From: JAVBUZ01 sp031554725
GTDB taxonomy: Bacteria; Bacillota; Clostridia; Lachnospirales; Lachnospiraceae
Assembly (NCBI GenBank): GCA_031554725.1
Contig: JAVBUZ010000258.1
Location: forward strand, 1-17,389
Length of the DNA stretch: 17,389 bases
Reading direction: 5' to 3'
Shown here: positions 7,275 to 13,923 of the stretch, piece by piece
How positions within the stretch are numbered: the stretch's first letter is position 1
How the letters are laid out: each line of letters opens with the position of its first letter
The notes under the pieces: generated by a model
What the model saw: only the letters and a program-made list of their open reading frames with translations
What the model was told of the DNA's origin: nothing
Database searches by the model: none
Made by a program: the position numbers and the translations under genes

Positions 7275-7418
7275 ATGGGAACAATAATAGTAGGTGGTGT
7301 GCTACTAGGCATAGTAGCTTTAATTGTCAGAAGTATGATTATAGCAAAGAAAAAAGGAAAATCCATACAGTGTGGAGCAGATTGTTCACATTGTGGTGGT
7401 TCATGTGGACGAAAGTAA
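7275..7418 (+). CDS. Small FeoB-associated Cys-rich membrane protein
   Basis: A 47-residue protein of the FeoB-associated Cys-rich type (PF12669-like). Residues 3-23 form a single transmembrane helix (begins MGTIIVGGVLLG), then a basic AKKKGK linker, then the tail QCGADCSHCGGSCGRK with four cysteines at 33, 37, 40 and 44. TAGGAG (7263-7268) lies just before the ATG and overlaps the feoB stop. The stop codon TAA abuts the ATG of the Fur-like gene. These proteins are found next to feoB in many Firmicutes and are proposed to help Fe(II) passage, in the role that FeoC has elsewhere; the exact function is not known. Confidence 0.85.
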   Translation: MGTIIVGGVLLGIVALIVRSMIIAKKKGKSIQCGADCSHCGGSCGRK

Positions 7419-7853
7419 ATGAGAAGAACTAAGATGCAAAAGGATATGATTATACAAAAATTAAAGGAAAGGGGCTGCAGAATTACCAAGCAGCGCCTTA
7501 CCTTAATTGATGTTATATTAGAAAATGAATTTTCTAATAGCAAAGAGATTTTTTTTGAGGCTTCAAAGGTGGATGAAAAAATTGGTGCTGCAACAGTTTA
7601 TAGAATGGTCAATGTTTTAGAGGAGATAGGTGCTATCAGTAGAAAAAACATGTACAAGGTAGCCTATTCTGAAAACTGTTGCATGGAGGACGCATGTGTA
7701 GTAGTCTTAGATGATGAAACAGTGTATCATTTGTCAGCAAAAAAATGGAATTCTATTGTAAAAGCAGGGTTAAGTGCCTGTGGTTATTTGACAGAGCAAA
7801 AGATAAGCTCGATATCAATTAAGCCATGTGCATGCGAAAAAATAGAATGCTAG
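7419..7853 (+). CDS. Divergent Fur-family regulator, Cys-rich and lacking the His-rich metal motif
   Basis: A 144-residue protein whose first half is a clear Fur winged helix: KLKERGCRITKQRLTLIDVI (14-33) and IGAATVYRMVNVLEEIGAI (55-73), the recognition helix and wing. The second half is not canonical. The usual HHHxH and CxxC motifs are missing, with only one His (104) and seven Cys (87, 88, 93, 121, 137, 139, 144), so metal or redox sensing, if any, must differ from Fur/PerR/Zur. It starts directly after the stop of the Cys-rich FeoB partner (TAAATG) and has only a weak ribosome site, so translation is probably coupled. ATG 7434 is an alternative start. Likely a locus-specific regulator; its target is unknown. 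Confidence 0.75.
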   Translation: MRRTKMQKDMIIQKLKERGCRITKQRLTLIDVILENEFSNSKEIFFEASKVDEKIGAATVYRMVNVLEEIGAISRKNMYKVAYSENCCMEDACVVVLDDETVYHLSAKKWNSIVKAGLSACGYLTEQKISSISIKPCACEKIEC

Positions 7854-7891
7854 AGCGGATAAAGTGCACGCATAAGGATTAGGAGATACAC

Positions 7892-8743
7892 ATGAAACAA
7901 GTCTTAAATTTTTTGATGATTATTTTAGGAAATACATTGTATGCATTAGCCGTTGTGCTATTTATACTACCAAATGGGCTAGTAACGGGCGGAAGCACTG
8001 GTATTGGTCTGTTTTTGCAAGGAACGTGGGGAATCCCGGTAAGTGCATTTGTAAGTGTTTTTAATGTGCTGATGTTCCTTCTGGGATTTTGGATATTAGG
8101 AAAAAAGTTTGCATTAACAACTTTATTTAGTACCATTTACTATCCCTTTGCGTTGGAAGTGCTACAAAGGGTATTTAAAGATGTCTCACTTACCCAGGAT
8201 ATGATTTTGGCAACTATCTTTGGTGGACTATTAATCGGAGCTGGTATTGGAATTGTTATTCGTGCAGGAGCGTCCACGGGCGGTATGGATATTCCACCAT
8301 TGGTACTCAAGAAAAAAGTAAATATTCCTGTTGCTTACAGTATGTATGCCTTTGATATTCTCATTTTACTATTGCAGTGTGTGAGAGCAGAAAAAGAAGG
8401 AATCATGTATGGCATCGTTATGATTTTAATTTATACCATTGTTTTAGATAAAGTCCTGGTTATGGGTAAAAACAGACTTCAAGTTAAAATCATTAGTAAA
8501 GAATATGAGCAAATAAGCCATGCTATCCAAACGAACCTAGATAGAGGTACCACTTTATTTGAAGTAGAAGGTGGGTACCTGCGAGAAGAATCCTATTCGG
8601 TGCTTACGGTTTTAGATAGTCGTGAACTGCCAAAGTTAAATGAAATTATCAAAGGAATCGATCCCAAAGCATTTTTGATAATTAATCAAGTGACAGAGGT
8701 AAGAGGGCGTGGATTTACACTAGAAAAGAAATACATGAAATAA
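7892..8743 (+). CDS. YitT family membrane protein (DUF161 plus DUF2179)
   Basis: A 283-residue protein of the YitT family. Residues about 5-190 hold five or six transmembrane helices, with the family signatures GLVTGGSTGIGLFL (29-42) and GAGIGIVIRAGASTGGMDI (116-133), which are internally related repeats. A soluble C-terminal DUF2179 domain follows (about 218-275, GTTLFEVEGGYLREESYSVL to TEVRGRGF). The molecular function is not established for the family. TAGGAG before the ATG gives a good ribosome site. Only 38 bases separate it from the Fur-like gene and I see no promoter or terminator there, so it may be read from the feo promoter. A terminator follows. Confidence 0.88.
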   Translation: MKQVLNFLMIILGNTLYALAVVLFILPNGLVTGGSTGIGLFLQGTWGIPVSAFVSVFNVLMFLLGFWILGKKFALTTLFSTIYYPFALEVLQRVFKDVSLTQDMILATIFGGLLIGAGIGIVIRAGASTGGMDIPPLVLKKKVNIPVAYSMYAFDILILLLQCVRAEKEGIMYGIVMILIYTIVLDKVLVMGKNRLQVKIISKEYEQISHAIQTNLDRGTTLFEVEGGYLREESYSVLTVLDSRELPKLNEIIKGIDPKAFLIINQVTEVRGRGFTLEKKYMK

Positions 8744-8759
8744 ATAGAAGAGTAATAAG

Positions 8760-8793
8760 AAAGAGCAGTTACAATGAAGTAGCTGCTCTTTTT
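8760..8793. terminator. Intrinsic terminator after the YitT gene
   Basis: A 13-base-pair hairpin, arms 8760-8772 and 8779-8791, with AAAGAGCAG pairing CTGCTCTTT and a six-base loop, followed by more T's. It ends the plus-strand unit and may also serve the convergent typA gene, though the T run on that side is poorer. Confidence 0.8.
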
Positions 8794-8797
8794 CGCT

Positions 8798-10627
8798 TTA
8801 TTTTTTGTTACTTGCACGTTTTCTCATGGTTGGATCTAAGATTTTCTTACGAATACGTAATGATTTTGGAGTTACCTCTAATAATTCATCCGTGTCAATA
8901 AAGTCAAGTGCCTGCTCTAAACTTAAAATCTTAGGAGGAGATAAACGTAAGGCTTCATCAGCACTAGAAGAACGAGTATTGGTAAGCTGTTTTTTCTTAC
9001 AAACATTAAGCTCGATATCTTCATCACGTCCATTTTCACCAATAACCATACCAGAATATACTTTAACGCCGGCACCAATAAATAGAGTACCACGTTCTTG
9101 AGCGTTGAAAAGTCCGTAGGTAATTGACTCACCATTCTCAAAAGCAATGAGAGAACCTTGCTTTCTATATTGAATCTCTCCCTTGTAAGGACCATATCCG
9201 TCGAAGATAGAGTTCATAATACCGTTACCCTTGGTATCAGTCATAAACTCACCACGATAGCCGATTAAGCCTCTTGAAGGGATAGAAAACTCAAGTCTTG
9301 TATAACCTCCAGTAGCAGGAGACATATTTCTTAGCTCACCTTTTCTCTGACTTAATTTTTCAATAACGGATCCAGAAAATTCGTCTGGAACATCTACATA
9401 GGTCAATTCCATAGGCTCAAGTCTTTTACCATCTTCGTCAGCCTTATATAATACTTCAGCTTTACTTACGGCAAACTCAAAGCCCTCACGACGCATGTTT
9501 TCAATTAATACAGAAAGATGTAATTCACCACGGCCAGATACTTTAAAAGAATCGGCAGCGTCAGTTTCTTCTACTCTTAAGGATACGTCAGTATTTAACT
9601 CTCTAAATAATCTTTCACGAAGATGACGACTAGTTACAAACTTACCTTCCTGACCAGCAAGTGGAGAGTCATTTACAATGAATTGCATTGCAATGGTAGG
9701 CTCGCTAATTTTTTGGAAAGGAATTGGATCTACGTTTTCAGCAGAGCAAAGGGTATCACCAATATGACTATCTGCAATACCAGAAATTGCTACGATAGAA
9801 CCGATACCAGCTTCGGTAACCTCTACCTTATTTAAACCATCATATTCATATAGCTTGCTAATTTTTACCTTTTTGTTTTTGCTTAAATCATGAGCGTTAC
9901 AAAGAACAACTTCCTGATTTACTTTTAAATTACCATTATCAATCTTACCAACACCGATACGACCAACATATTCATTATAATCAATGGTACTGATAAGAAC
10001 CTGGGTTCCAGCATCTGGATCACCCTCAGGAGCAGGAATATAATCAAGAATGGTGTCGAAAAGTGGCTTCATATCTTTGTTTTTTACAGTAAGATTTAAA
10101 GTAGCACTACCATTTTTGGCTGAAGCATAAATAAAAGGACAGTCAAGCTGTGCATCATCTGCTTCTAGGTCTAAAAATAACTCTAATACTTCATCAACAA
10201 CCTCTTCAGGTCTAGCTTCAGGACGGTCAATTTTATTAATACAAACAATAACAGGTAACTTCATCGCGAGGGCGTTACGTAGTACAAACTTTGTCTGTGG
10301 CATAGCGCCTTCAAAAGCATCAACTACCAAGATAACACCATTTACCATTTTTAGTACACGCTCAACTTCACCACCGAAGTCAGCATGTCCAGGGGTATCA
10401 ATAATATTGATTTTTGTGTCTTTATACATAACAGCAGTATTTTTCGCTAAAATAGTGATGCCACGTTCACGCTCAATGTCATTTGAATCCATGACACGTT
10501 CAGCAACTTCCTGATTGGTACGAAATGTGCCGCTTTGTTTTAATAGCTCGTCAACCAAGGTTGTTTTACCATGATCTACGTGGGCTATGATTGCTATGTT
10601 TCTTACATTTTCTCTTTTTTGTTTCAT
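8798..10627 (-). CDS. typA: Ribosome-associated GTPase TypA/BipA
   Basis: A 609-residue translational GTPase, the normal length for TypA/BipA. G1 is AHVDHGKT (15-22), G2 RGITI (55-59), G3 DTPG (77-80) and G4 NKID (131-134). The EF-G-like beta-barrel and alpha-beta domains follow, then the TypA-specific C-terminal domain with SRGLIGYRGEF and NTRSSSADEALRL. It binds the ribosome and supports 50S assembly and stress adaptation. AGGAG lies before the ATG on the minus strand. It is transcribed alone from a good promoter and converges on the YitT gene. Nothing is unusual in its motifs. Confidence 0.96.
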   Translation of the reverse strand: MKQKRENVRNIAIIAHVDHGKTTLVDELLKQSGTFRTNQEVAERVMDSNDIERERGITILAKNTAVMYKDTKINIIDTPGHADFGGEVERVLKMVNGVILVVDAFEGAMPQTKFVLRNALAMKLPVIVCINKIDRPEARPEEVVDEVLELFLDLEADDAQLDCPFIYASAKNGSATLNLTVKNKDMKPLFDTILDYIPAPEGDPDAGTQVLISTIDYNEYVGRIGVGKIDNGNLKVNQEVVLCNAHDLSKNKKVKISKLYEYDGLNKVEVTEAGIGSIVAISGIADSHIGDTLCSAENVDPIPFQKISEPTIAMQFIVNDSPLAGQEGKFVTSRHLRERLFRELNTDVSLRVEETDAADSFKVSGRGELHLSVLIENMRREGFEFAVSKAEVLYKADEDGKRLEPMELTYVDVPDEFSGSVIEKLSQRKGELRNMSPATGGYTRLEFSIPSRGLIGYRGEFMTDTKGNGIMNSIFDGYGPYKGEIQYRKQGSLIAFENGESITYGLFNAQERGTLFIGAGVKVYSGMVIGENGRDEDIELNVCKKKQLTNTRSSSADEALRLSPPKILSLEQALDFIDTDELLEVTPKSLRIRKKILDPTMRKRASNKK

Positions 10628-10690
10628 ATAAACTCCTAATTTGAGTAGCCATTACATATAATGACTGTTTACCGATTTACAAACTGTAAT

Positions 10691-10719
10691 AGTATACCAC
10701 CATTTTTTTTATGTTGCAA
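10691..10719 (-). promoter_or_regulatory. Sigma-A promoter of typA
   Basis: On the minus strand, TTGCAA (10714-10719), a 17-base spacer and TATACT (10691-10696) preceded by TGG, an extended -10. It lies about 65 bases before the typA ATG. The base of the long hairpin element begins about 12 bases beyond its -35. Confidence 0.7.
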
Positions 10720-10730
10720 GTAAAAGTGAT

Positions 10731-10881
10731 GTGGTAGAGTAATAACAAAAATAGTATTCCTCAGAGCAGTCACTTTCGTTTGAACCAAAACGTAGTGGTG
10801 CATAAGAACCTAAAACACAGGTTCTAAGCACCAACGTTTTGCTACACTGCCTCTTCGGAATATTTTTTGTTATTGTACCTA
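10731..10881. repeat. Long imperfect palindrome, structured RNA or MITE-like element
   Basis: Nested pairing spans about 145 bases. The outer arms are 741-751 with 864-874 (offset 10000; AATAACAAAAA with its complement) and 755-760 with 857-862 (TATTCC/GGAATA). Next come 766-770 with 846-850 (GCAGT/ACTGC), 786-793 with 834-841 (CAAAACGT/ACGTTTTG) and 796-801 with 828-833 (TGGTGC/GCACCA). The apical arm is 805-811 with 819-825 (AGAACCT/AGGTTCT) and has a seven-base loop. One internal loop is asymmetric (771-785 opposite 842-845). No protein frame fits. It could be a non-coding RNA on either strand or a dispersed palindromic repeat, and sequence alone cannot decide. Confidence 0.6.
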
Positions 10882-10936
10882 CAAAATAACTTTCACAATG
10901 AACACAAAAAATAAATGAACTAAAACAAAATTATTA

Positions 10937-10965
10937 TTGCAATACCGTACATAAACTATTATAAT
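10937..10965 (+). promoter_or_regulatory. Near-consensus promoter in the typA-SSB gap
   Basis: TTGCAA (10937-10942), a 17-base spacer, then a perfect TATAAT (10960-10965). Transcription would begin near 10972, more than 400 bases before the next plus-strand gene, so it points to a small RNA or a long leader. Confidence 0.6.
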
Positions 10966-10971
10966 TAAATA

Positions 10972-11057
10972 AAGATAGTTGTTTTCCTACATTGCTTTTG
11001 TTAGGAGGACTATGAGTAAAACTGTAAGAAGTCCTAGCCAGCAAAACAATCTTTTTA
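10972..11057 (+). ncRNA. Candidate small RNA or attenuator leader
   Basis: Downstream of the near-consensus promoter, a hairpin spans 10991-11050. ATTG/CAAT and TTTTG/CAAAA pair with a one-base bulge, then GG/CC, then AGGACT (11006-11011) with AGTCCT (11030-11035), around an 18-base loop. CTTTTTA (11051-11057) follows, as in an intrinsic terminator, giving a transcript of about 85 bases. The left arm hides an AGGAGG (11003-11008) ahead of a 16-codon frame (ATG 11012, stop 11060-11062), so a tiny peptide is a possible alternative. I do not recognise the RNA family. Confidence 0.4.
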
Positions 11058-11396
11058 TCTAGTTTTAATATCAAAAATCTAAAATACGTTTATGACGTAT
11101 ATCAAAACAATCAAATTGTAAATCACAAACAAAAATTCAGATGAATGAAGCAGCAGGAAAACACTATCTTATTTTACATGCTCAAAATTAGAAAATATGT
11201 TCAAAAAAAATAACTTTACGTAAGTTTCTGACTGATAAGGAAAATTAGTGATAAGAAAAGATGACACTTGTCAGAATGTGCGATGACTTGGTGTGTTATA
11301 AAAGGTAAAAATAGAGTATAAATAGTAGTACATTACAGAATACTTTACAGGTGCAGCGCACCAAAAAATTCTTAAGTGTAAGAAGGGAGAACAAAA

Positions 11397-12053
11397 ATGA
11401 CAGATAAGGTAATTGAAAACAACCAAGTGACAATCATGGGAGAAATTATGAGTGATTTTTCCTACAGCCATGAAATCTTTGGAGAAGGATTTTATATGGT
11501 AGACGTAAAGGTACAACGTCTAAGCGACTCAGCAGATATCATTCCGTTAATGATATCAGAAAGATTAATTGATGTGACTCAGGATTATAGAGGCTACTGC
11601 ATTACTGTAGATGGCCAATTTAGATCCTACAACCGTCATGAAGAAAGAAAAAACAAATTGGTTTTATCTGTTTTTGCAAGAGAAATAACTTTTGTAGATG
11701 AAATCGAGGAAAGCGCTAAAACAAATCAAATCTATTTAGATGGATATATTTGCAAGGAACCCATCTATAGAAAAACGCCACTGGGAAGAGAAATTGCCGA
11801 TTTACTTTTAGCAGTAAACAGACCATATGGAAAATCAGATTATATTCCTTGCATATGCTGGGGAAGAAATGCAAGATTTGCAAATGGCTTTGAGGTTGGT
11901 GAACGATGTGCAGTTTGGGGACGCATTCAAAGTAGAGAGTACATGAAAAAAATTGATGATGAGAACGTTGAAAAACGTGTAGCATACGAAGTATCCGTAA
12001 GTAAATTGGAATTACTAGAAGACGATAATCTAGAAGAAAATAAGGAATTTTAG
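11397..12053 (+). CDS. SSB-like protein with two tandem OB folds
   Basis: A 218-residue protein made of two related halves, each with the strand pattern of an SSB-type OB fold. OB1 is about residues 9-101 (NQVTIMGEI, FYMVDVKVQR, ADIIPLMISER, ITVDGQFRSYN, LVLSVFAREITFVDE). OB2 is about 110-208 (NQIYLDGYI, IADLLLAVNR, SDYIPCICWGR, CAVWGRIQSRE, VAYEVSVSKLELLED). OB2 keeps more of the SSB signature. The tail EDDNLEENKEF is acidic and ends in Phe, loosely like the SSB partner-binding tip but without the DDDIPF motif. It probably binds single-stranded nucleic acid in the cytoplasm; it is not the main Ssb. AAGGGAG (11383-11389) supports the ATG. Confidence 0.75.
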   Translation: MTDKVIENNQVTIMGEIMSDFSYSHEIFGEGFYMVDVKVQRLSDSADIIPLMISERLIDVTQDYRGYCITVDGQFRSYNRHEERKNKLVLSVFAREITFVDEIEESAKTNQIYLDGYICKEPIYRKTPLGREIADLLLAVNRPYGKSDYIPCICWGRNARFANGFEVGERCAVWGRIQSREYMKKIDDENVEKRVAYEVSVSKLELLEDDNLEENKEF

Positions 12054-12058
12054 GGTAG

Positions 12059-12087
12059 TTGCCAAAGTCTATAATTTATGTTATCAT
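12059..12087 (+). promoter_or_regulatory. Promoter of the CobO-like gene
   Basis: TTGCCA (12059-12064), a 17-base spacer, then TATCAT (12082-12087) with TGT just before it, an extended -10. It lies six bases after the SSB-like stop codon, so the CobO-like gene can be expressed on its own. Confidence 0.6.
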
Positions 12088-12138
12088 TTACCAGTTCTTA
12101 ATATATGAAACCAATTAATGATTTTATGAGGTGTGAGG

Positions 12139-12636
12139 ATGCATAAAGGACGAATATTTATCTACACAGGTGATGGCAGAGGCAAGTCACCAGCAGCGCT
12201 AGGTAGAGCAGTTCAGGCAGCGGCAATGGGAAATCAAGTAGTAATCATTCAATTCCTAAAAGGAAAGGGACTAAATGATTCTGAATTTGTTAGAAGTATG
12301 GAACCAAAAATAAAGCTATTTCGATTTGAGAAATCAGACGAAAATTTTGAAGAACTTTCTAATGAAAAAAAAGAAGAAGAAATCCTAAATATACGAAATG
12401 GAATTAATTTTGCGAGAAAAGTTCTATCCACAGGAGAATGTAACCTACTGATTTTAGATGAAGTGCTGGGGTTAGTTGATAAAGGCATTTTAAGCGTAGG
12501 AGATTTGAAAAAACTTTTAGAACTACGTGATGAAATGGATATTATTATGACAGGTATTTCTCTAAATGATGATGTCTGCATTTTAGCAGATGAGGTTTCG
12601 AGAATAGAAACGCTTAAATTTAAAGCGTGGGATTAA
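12139..12636 (+). CDS. CobO/CobA-like P-loop protein (cob(I)alamin adenosyltransferase family)
   Basis: A 165-residue protein beginning MHKGRIFIYTGDGRGKSPAA, the usual start of CobA/CobO-type ATP:corrinoid adenosyltransferases, with VVIIQFLKGKG (34-44) following. The P-loop is GDGRGKSP (11-18); Pro replaces the second Thr of the common GKTT. The Walker B-like part is LLILDEVLGLV (103-113). The usual TGR near the C-terminus is TGI (138-140) and the tail is short, ending KFKAWD instead of the longer HPY-containing end. Family membership is clear; adenosyltransferase activity is uncertain. No cobalamin genes or cobalamin riboswitch are nearby. ATG 12139 is preferred over GTG 12133 because GAGG (12128-12131) lies seven bases upstream. 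Confidence 0.75.
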   Translation: MHKGRIFIYTGDGRGKSPAALGRAVQAAAMGNQVVIIQFLKGKGLNDSEFVRSMEPKIKLFRFEKSDENFEELSNEKKEEEILNIRNGINFARKVLSTGECNLLILDEVLGLVDKGILSVGDLKKLLELRDEMDIIMTGISLNDDVCILADEVSRIETLKFKAWD

Positions 12637-12646
12637 AGTAAGGATG

Positions 12647-12675
12647 TTGACAGGTTTTTAGTAAGGTGTTATTAT
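12647..12675 (+). promoter_or_regulatory. Sigma-A promoter of the lysine riboswitch-dapAB unit
   Basis: Consensus TTGACA (12647-12652), a 17-base spacer, then TATTAT (12670-12675). Transcription should start near 12682, about 50 bases before the riboswitch. A perfect TATAAT at 12704-12709 is also present, but its -35 (CATACA) is weak. Confidence 0.75.
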
Positions 12676-12732
12676 ATGCACATACATAGGCGTTTCATTA
12701 TATTATAATAGTGAGAGCCGTGATATAAAGTA

Positions 12733-12898
12733 GGATAGAGGTTGCGTTTTTCAAAAGTAGTTTTCCTGATGTGACAGGCACAGTTGAGGGAGGACGAAAG
12801 GGGAAGACGCCGAAAGAAGAGATGACCTGTTAGTCAAATCTTGGGCATTCAGTTAAGAGCTGTATGACTGTCATCTAGTATTAGATGGGGCGCTATCA
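12733..12898 (+). promoter_or_regulatory. Lysine riboswitch (L-box) aptamer
   Basis: The closing P1 pairs GATAG (12734-12738) with CTATC (12893-12897). Conserved L-box parts are in order: AGAGGTTGCG (12737-12746), AGTAGTTTTCC (12756-12766), GAAAGGGGAAGACGCCGAAAG (the core at 12796-12816), TTGGGC (12841-12846), TGACTGTCATCT (12864-12875) and GGGGCGCTATC (12887-12897). Lysine binding in the family stabilises P1 and lets a downstream terminator form, turning off transcription. Here a terminator hairpin follows 20 bases later and dapA comes next, which fits the expected feedback on the lysine pathway. Confidence 0.92.
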
Positions 12899-12916
12899 AG
12901 GTTTAGAAATTATTCA

Positions 12917-12948
12917 GCCGGCCCATAGTTTATGTGTCGGCGTTTTTT
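12917..12948 (+). terminator. Riboswitch-controlled terminator
   Basis: Arms 12917-12927 and 12931-12941 (GCCG/CGGC, then CATA/TATG, with one mismatch and one G-U pair), a three-base loop, then TTTTTT at 12943-12948. It lies between the lysine aptamer and dapA, as expected for lysine-triggered attenuation. Confidence 0.88.
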
Positions 12949-13002
12949 CTTGTAAATGATGCCTAAATGATACGAGTTCCCGATTACAAGGAGGAAAAAC
13001 AT

Positions 13003-13887
13003 ATGTCAATTTTTAAAGGAGCAGGTGTAGCGATTGTTACCCCTATGAAAGCAAACGGAGAAGTAAATTACGAAAAGTTTGCAGAATTAATCGAGTTTCA
13101 GATTTCAAATCAAACAGATGCAATTATCGTTTGTGGAACCACAGGAGAGGCATCTACACTAACACATGAGGAACATTTAGCAGTAATTAGCTACTGTGTA
13201 GAAAAAGTAGCAAAAAGAATCCCAGTTATCGCAGGAACAGGTTCTAACTGCACAGAAACAGCAATTTATCTATCAACCGAAGCAGAAAAGTTAGGAGTAG
13301 ACGGTTTATTATTAGTTTCTCCTTATTATAATAAAGCGACACAAAATGGTTTGTATGAACATTTTAAAGTAATCGCAGATGCGGTAAAGATTCCAGTTAT
13401 TCTTTACAATGTTCCAGGTAGAACAGGATGCAATATTAAACCAGATACCATTGTTAAATTGTGCAAAGATGTAGAAAATATTGTTGCAGTAAAAGAAGCA
13501 AGTGGCGATATTAGTCAGATAGCAGAATTAGCAGCAAAAGCAAAAGGCTGTGTAGATATTTATTCAGGTTGTGATGATCAAATCGTCCCTATAATGTCAC
13601 TTGGTGGAGTGGGTGTTATTTCCGTTCTTTCTAACATAGCACCAAAACAAACACATGACATTTGCGAAAAATATTTATCTGGTGATGTAAAAGCAAGTAT
13701 GGAATTACAGTTGAATGCCATTGATTTATGTGATAAATTATTTATTGAGGTTAATCCTATCCCAGTAAAAGAAGCTCTTAACTTAATGGGAATGGAAGCA
13801 GGCGTACTTCGTAGACCATTAACAAGAATGGAACCTGCTAATCTGGCAAAACTAGAAACAGCAATGAAAGAATACGGTATTTTATAA
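13003..13887 (+). CDS. dapA: 4-hydroxy-tetrahydrodipicolinate synthase (DapA)
   Basis: A 294-residue TIM-barrel enzyme that condenses pyruvate with aspartate semialdehyde, the first committed step to diaminopimelate and lysine. The Schiff-base lysine is Lys164 in AVKEASGD; the catalytic triad and substrate residues are Thr46-Thr47 (CGTTGEAST), Tyr109 (SPYYNK), Tyr135 (ILYNVPGRTG) and Arg140. The ATG at 13003 is chosen because AAGGAGG (12988-12994) lies eight bases upstream; the in-frame ATG at 12967 has no ribosome site. It lies directly after a lysine riboswitch and terminator and 36 bases before dapB. The length and motifs are normal. Confidence 0.97.
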   Translation: MSIFKGAGVAIVTPMKANGEVNYEKFAELIEFQISNQTDAIIVCGTTGEASTLTHEEHLAVISYCVEKVAKRIPVIAGTGSNCTETAIYLSTEAEKLGVDGLLLVSPYYNKATQNGLYEHFKVIADAVKIPVILYNVPGRTGCNIKPDTIVKLCKDVENIVAVKEASGDISQIAELAAKAKGCVDIYSGCDDQIVPIMSLGGVGVISVLSNIAPKQTHDICEKYLSGDVKASMELQLNAIDLCDKLFIEVNPIPVKEALNLMGMEAGVLRRPLTRMEPANLAKLETAMKEYGIL

Positions 13888-13923
13888 AAGATATATAAAG
13901 TACATCAGATATCGGAGGAAATT

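Larger units (their letters stand above)
10882..11396. other. AT-rich intergenic region with several short inverted repeats
   Basis: No supported gene lies between the long palindrome and the SSB-like gene, apart from the candidate small RNA listed separately. Short inverted repeats are: ATACGT-N5-ACGTAT (11084-11100), ACAAT-N3-ATTGT (11107-11119), AACTT-N5-AAGTT (11212-11226), TGACA-CT-TGTCA (11262-11273) and GGTGC-N3-GCACC (11350-11362). None is followed by a T run. They may be operators or chance in AT-rich DNA. A TATAAA at 11317-11322 could be the -10 for the SSB-like gene but lacks a convincing -35. Confidence 0.4.

Noticed and set aside
11012..11062. A 16-codon peptide gene (MSKTVRSPSQQNNLFI)
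   Set aside because: It has an AGGAGG but only three bases of spacing, sits inside a hairpin arm, and resembles no peptide I know. It is kept only as an alternative within the small RNA entry.
10628..11396. A protein gene or a known riboswitch in the large gap
   Set aside because: No frame of useful length with a ribosome site was found, and I could not match conserved cores of common riboswitch classes.
12967..13002. A longer N-terminus for DapA from the ATG at 12967
   Set aside because: There is no ribosome site before it, and AAGGAGG with ideal spacing supports the ATG at 13003, which also gives the usual DapA length.
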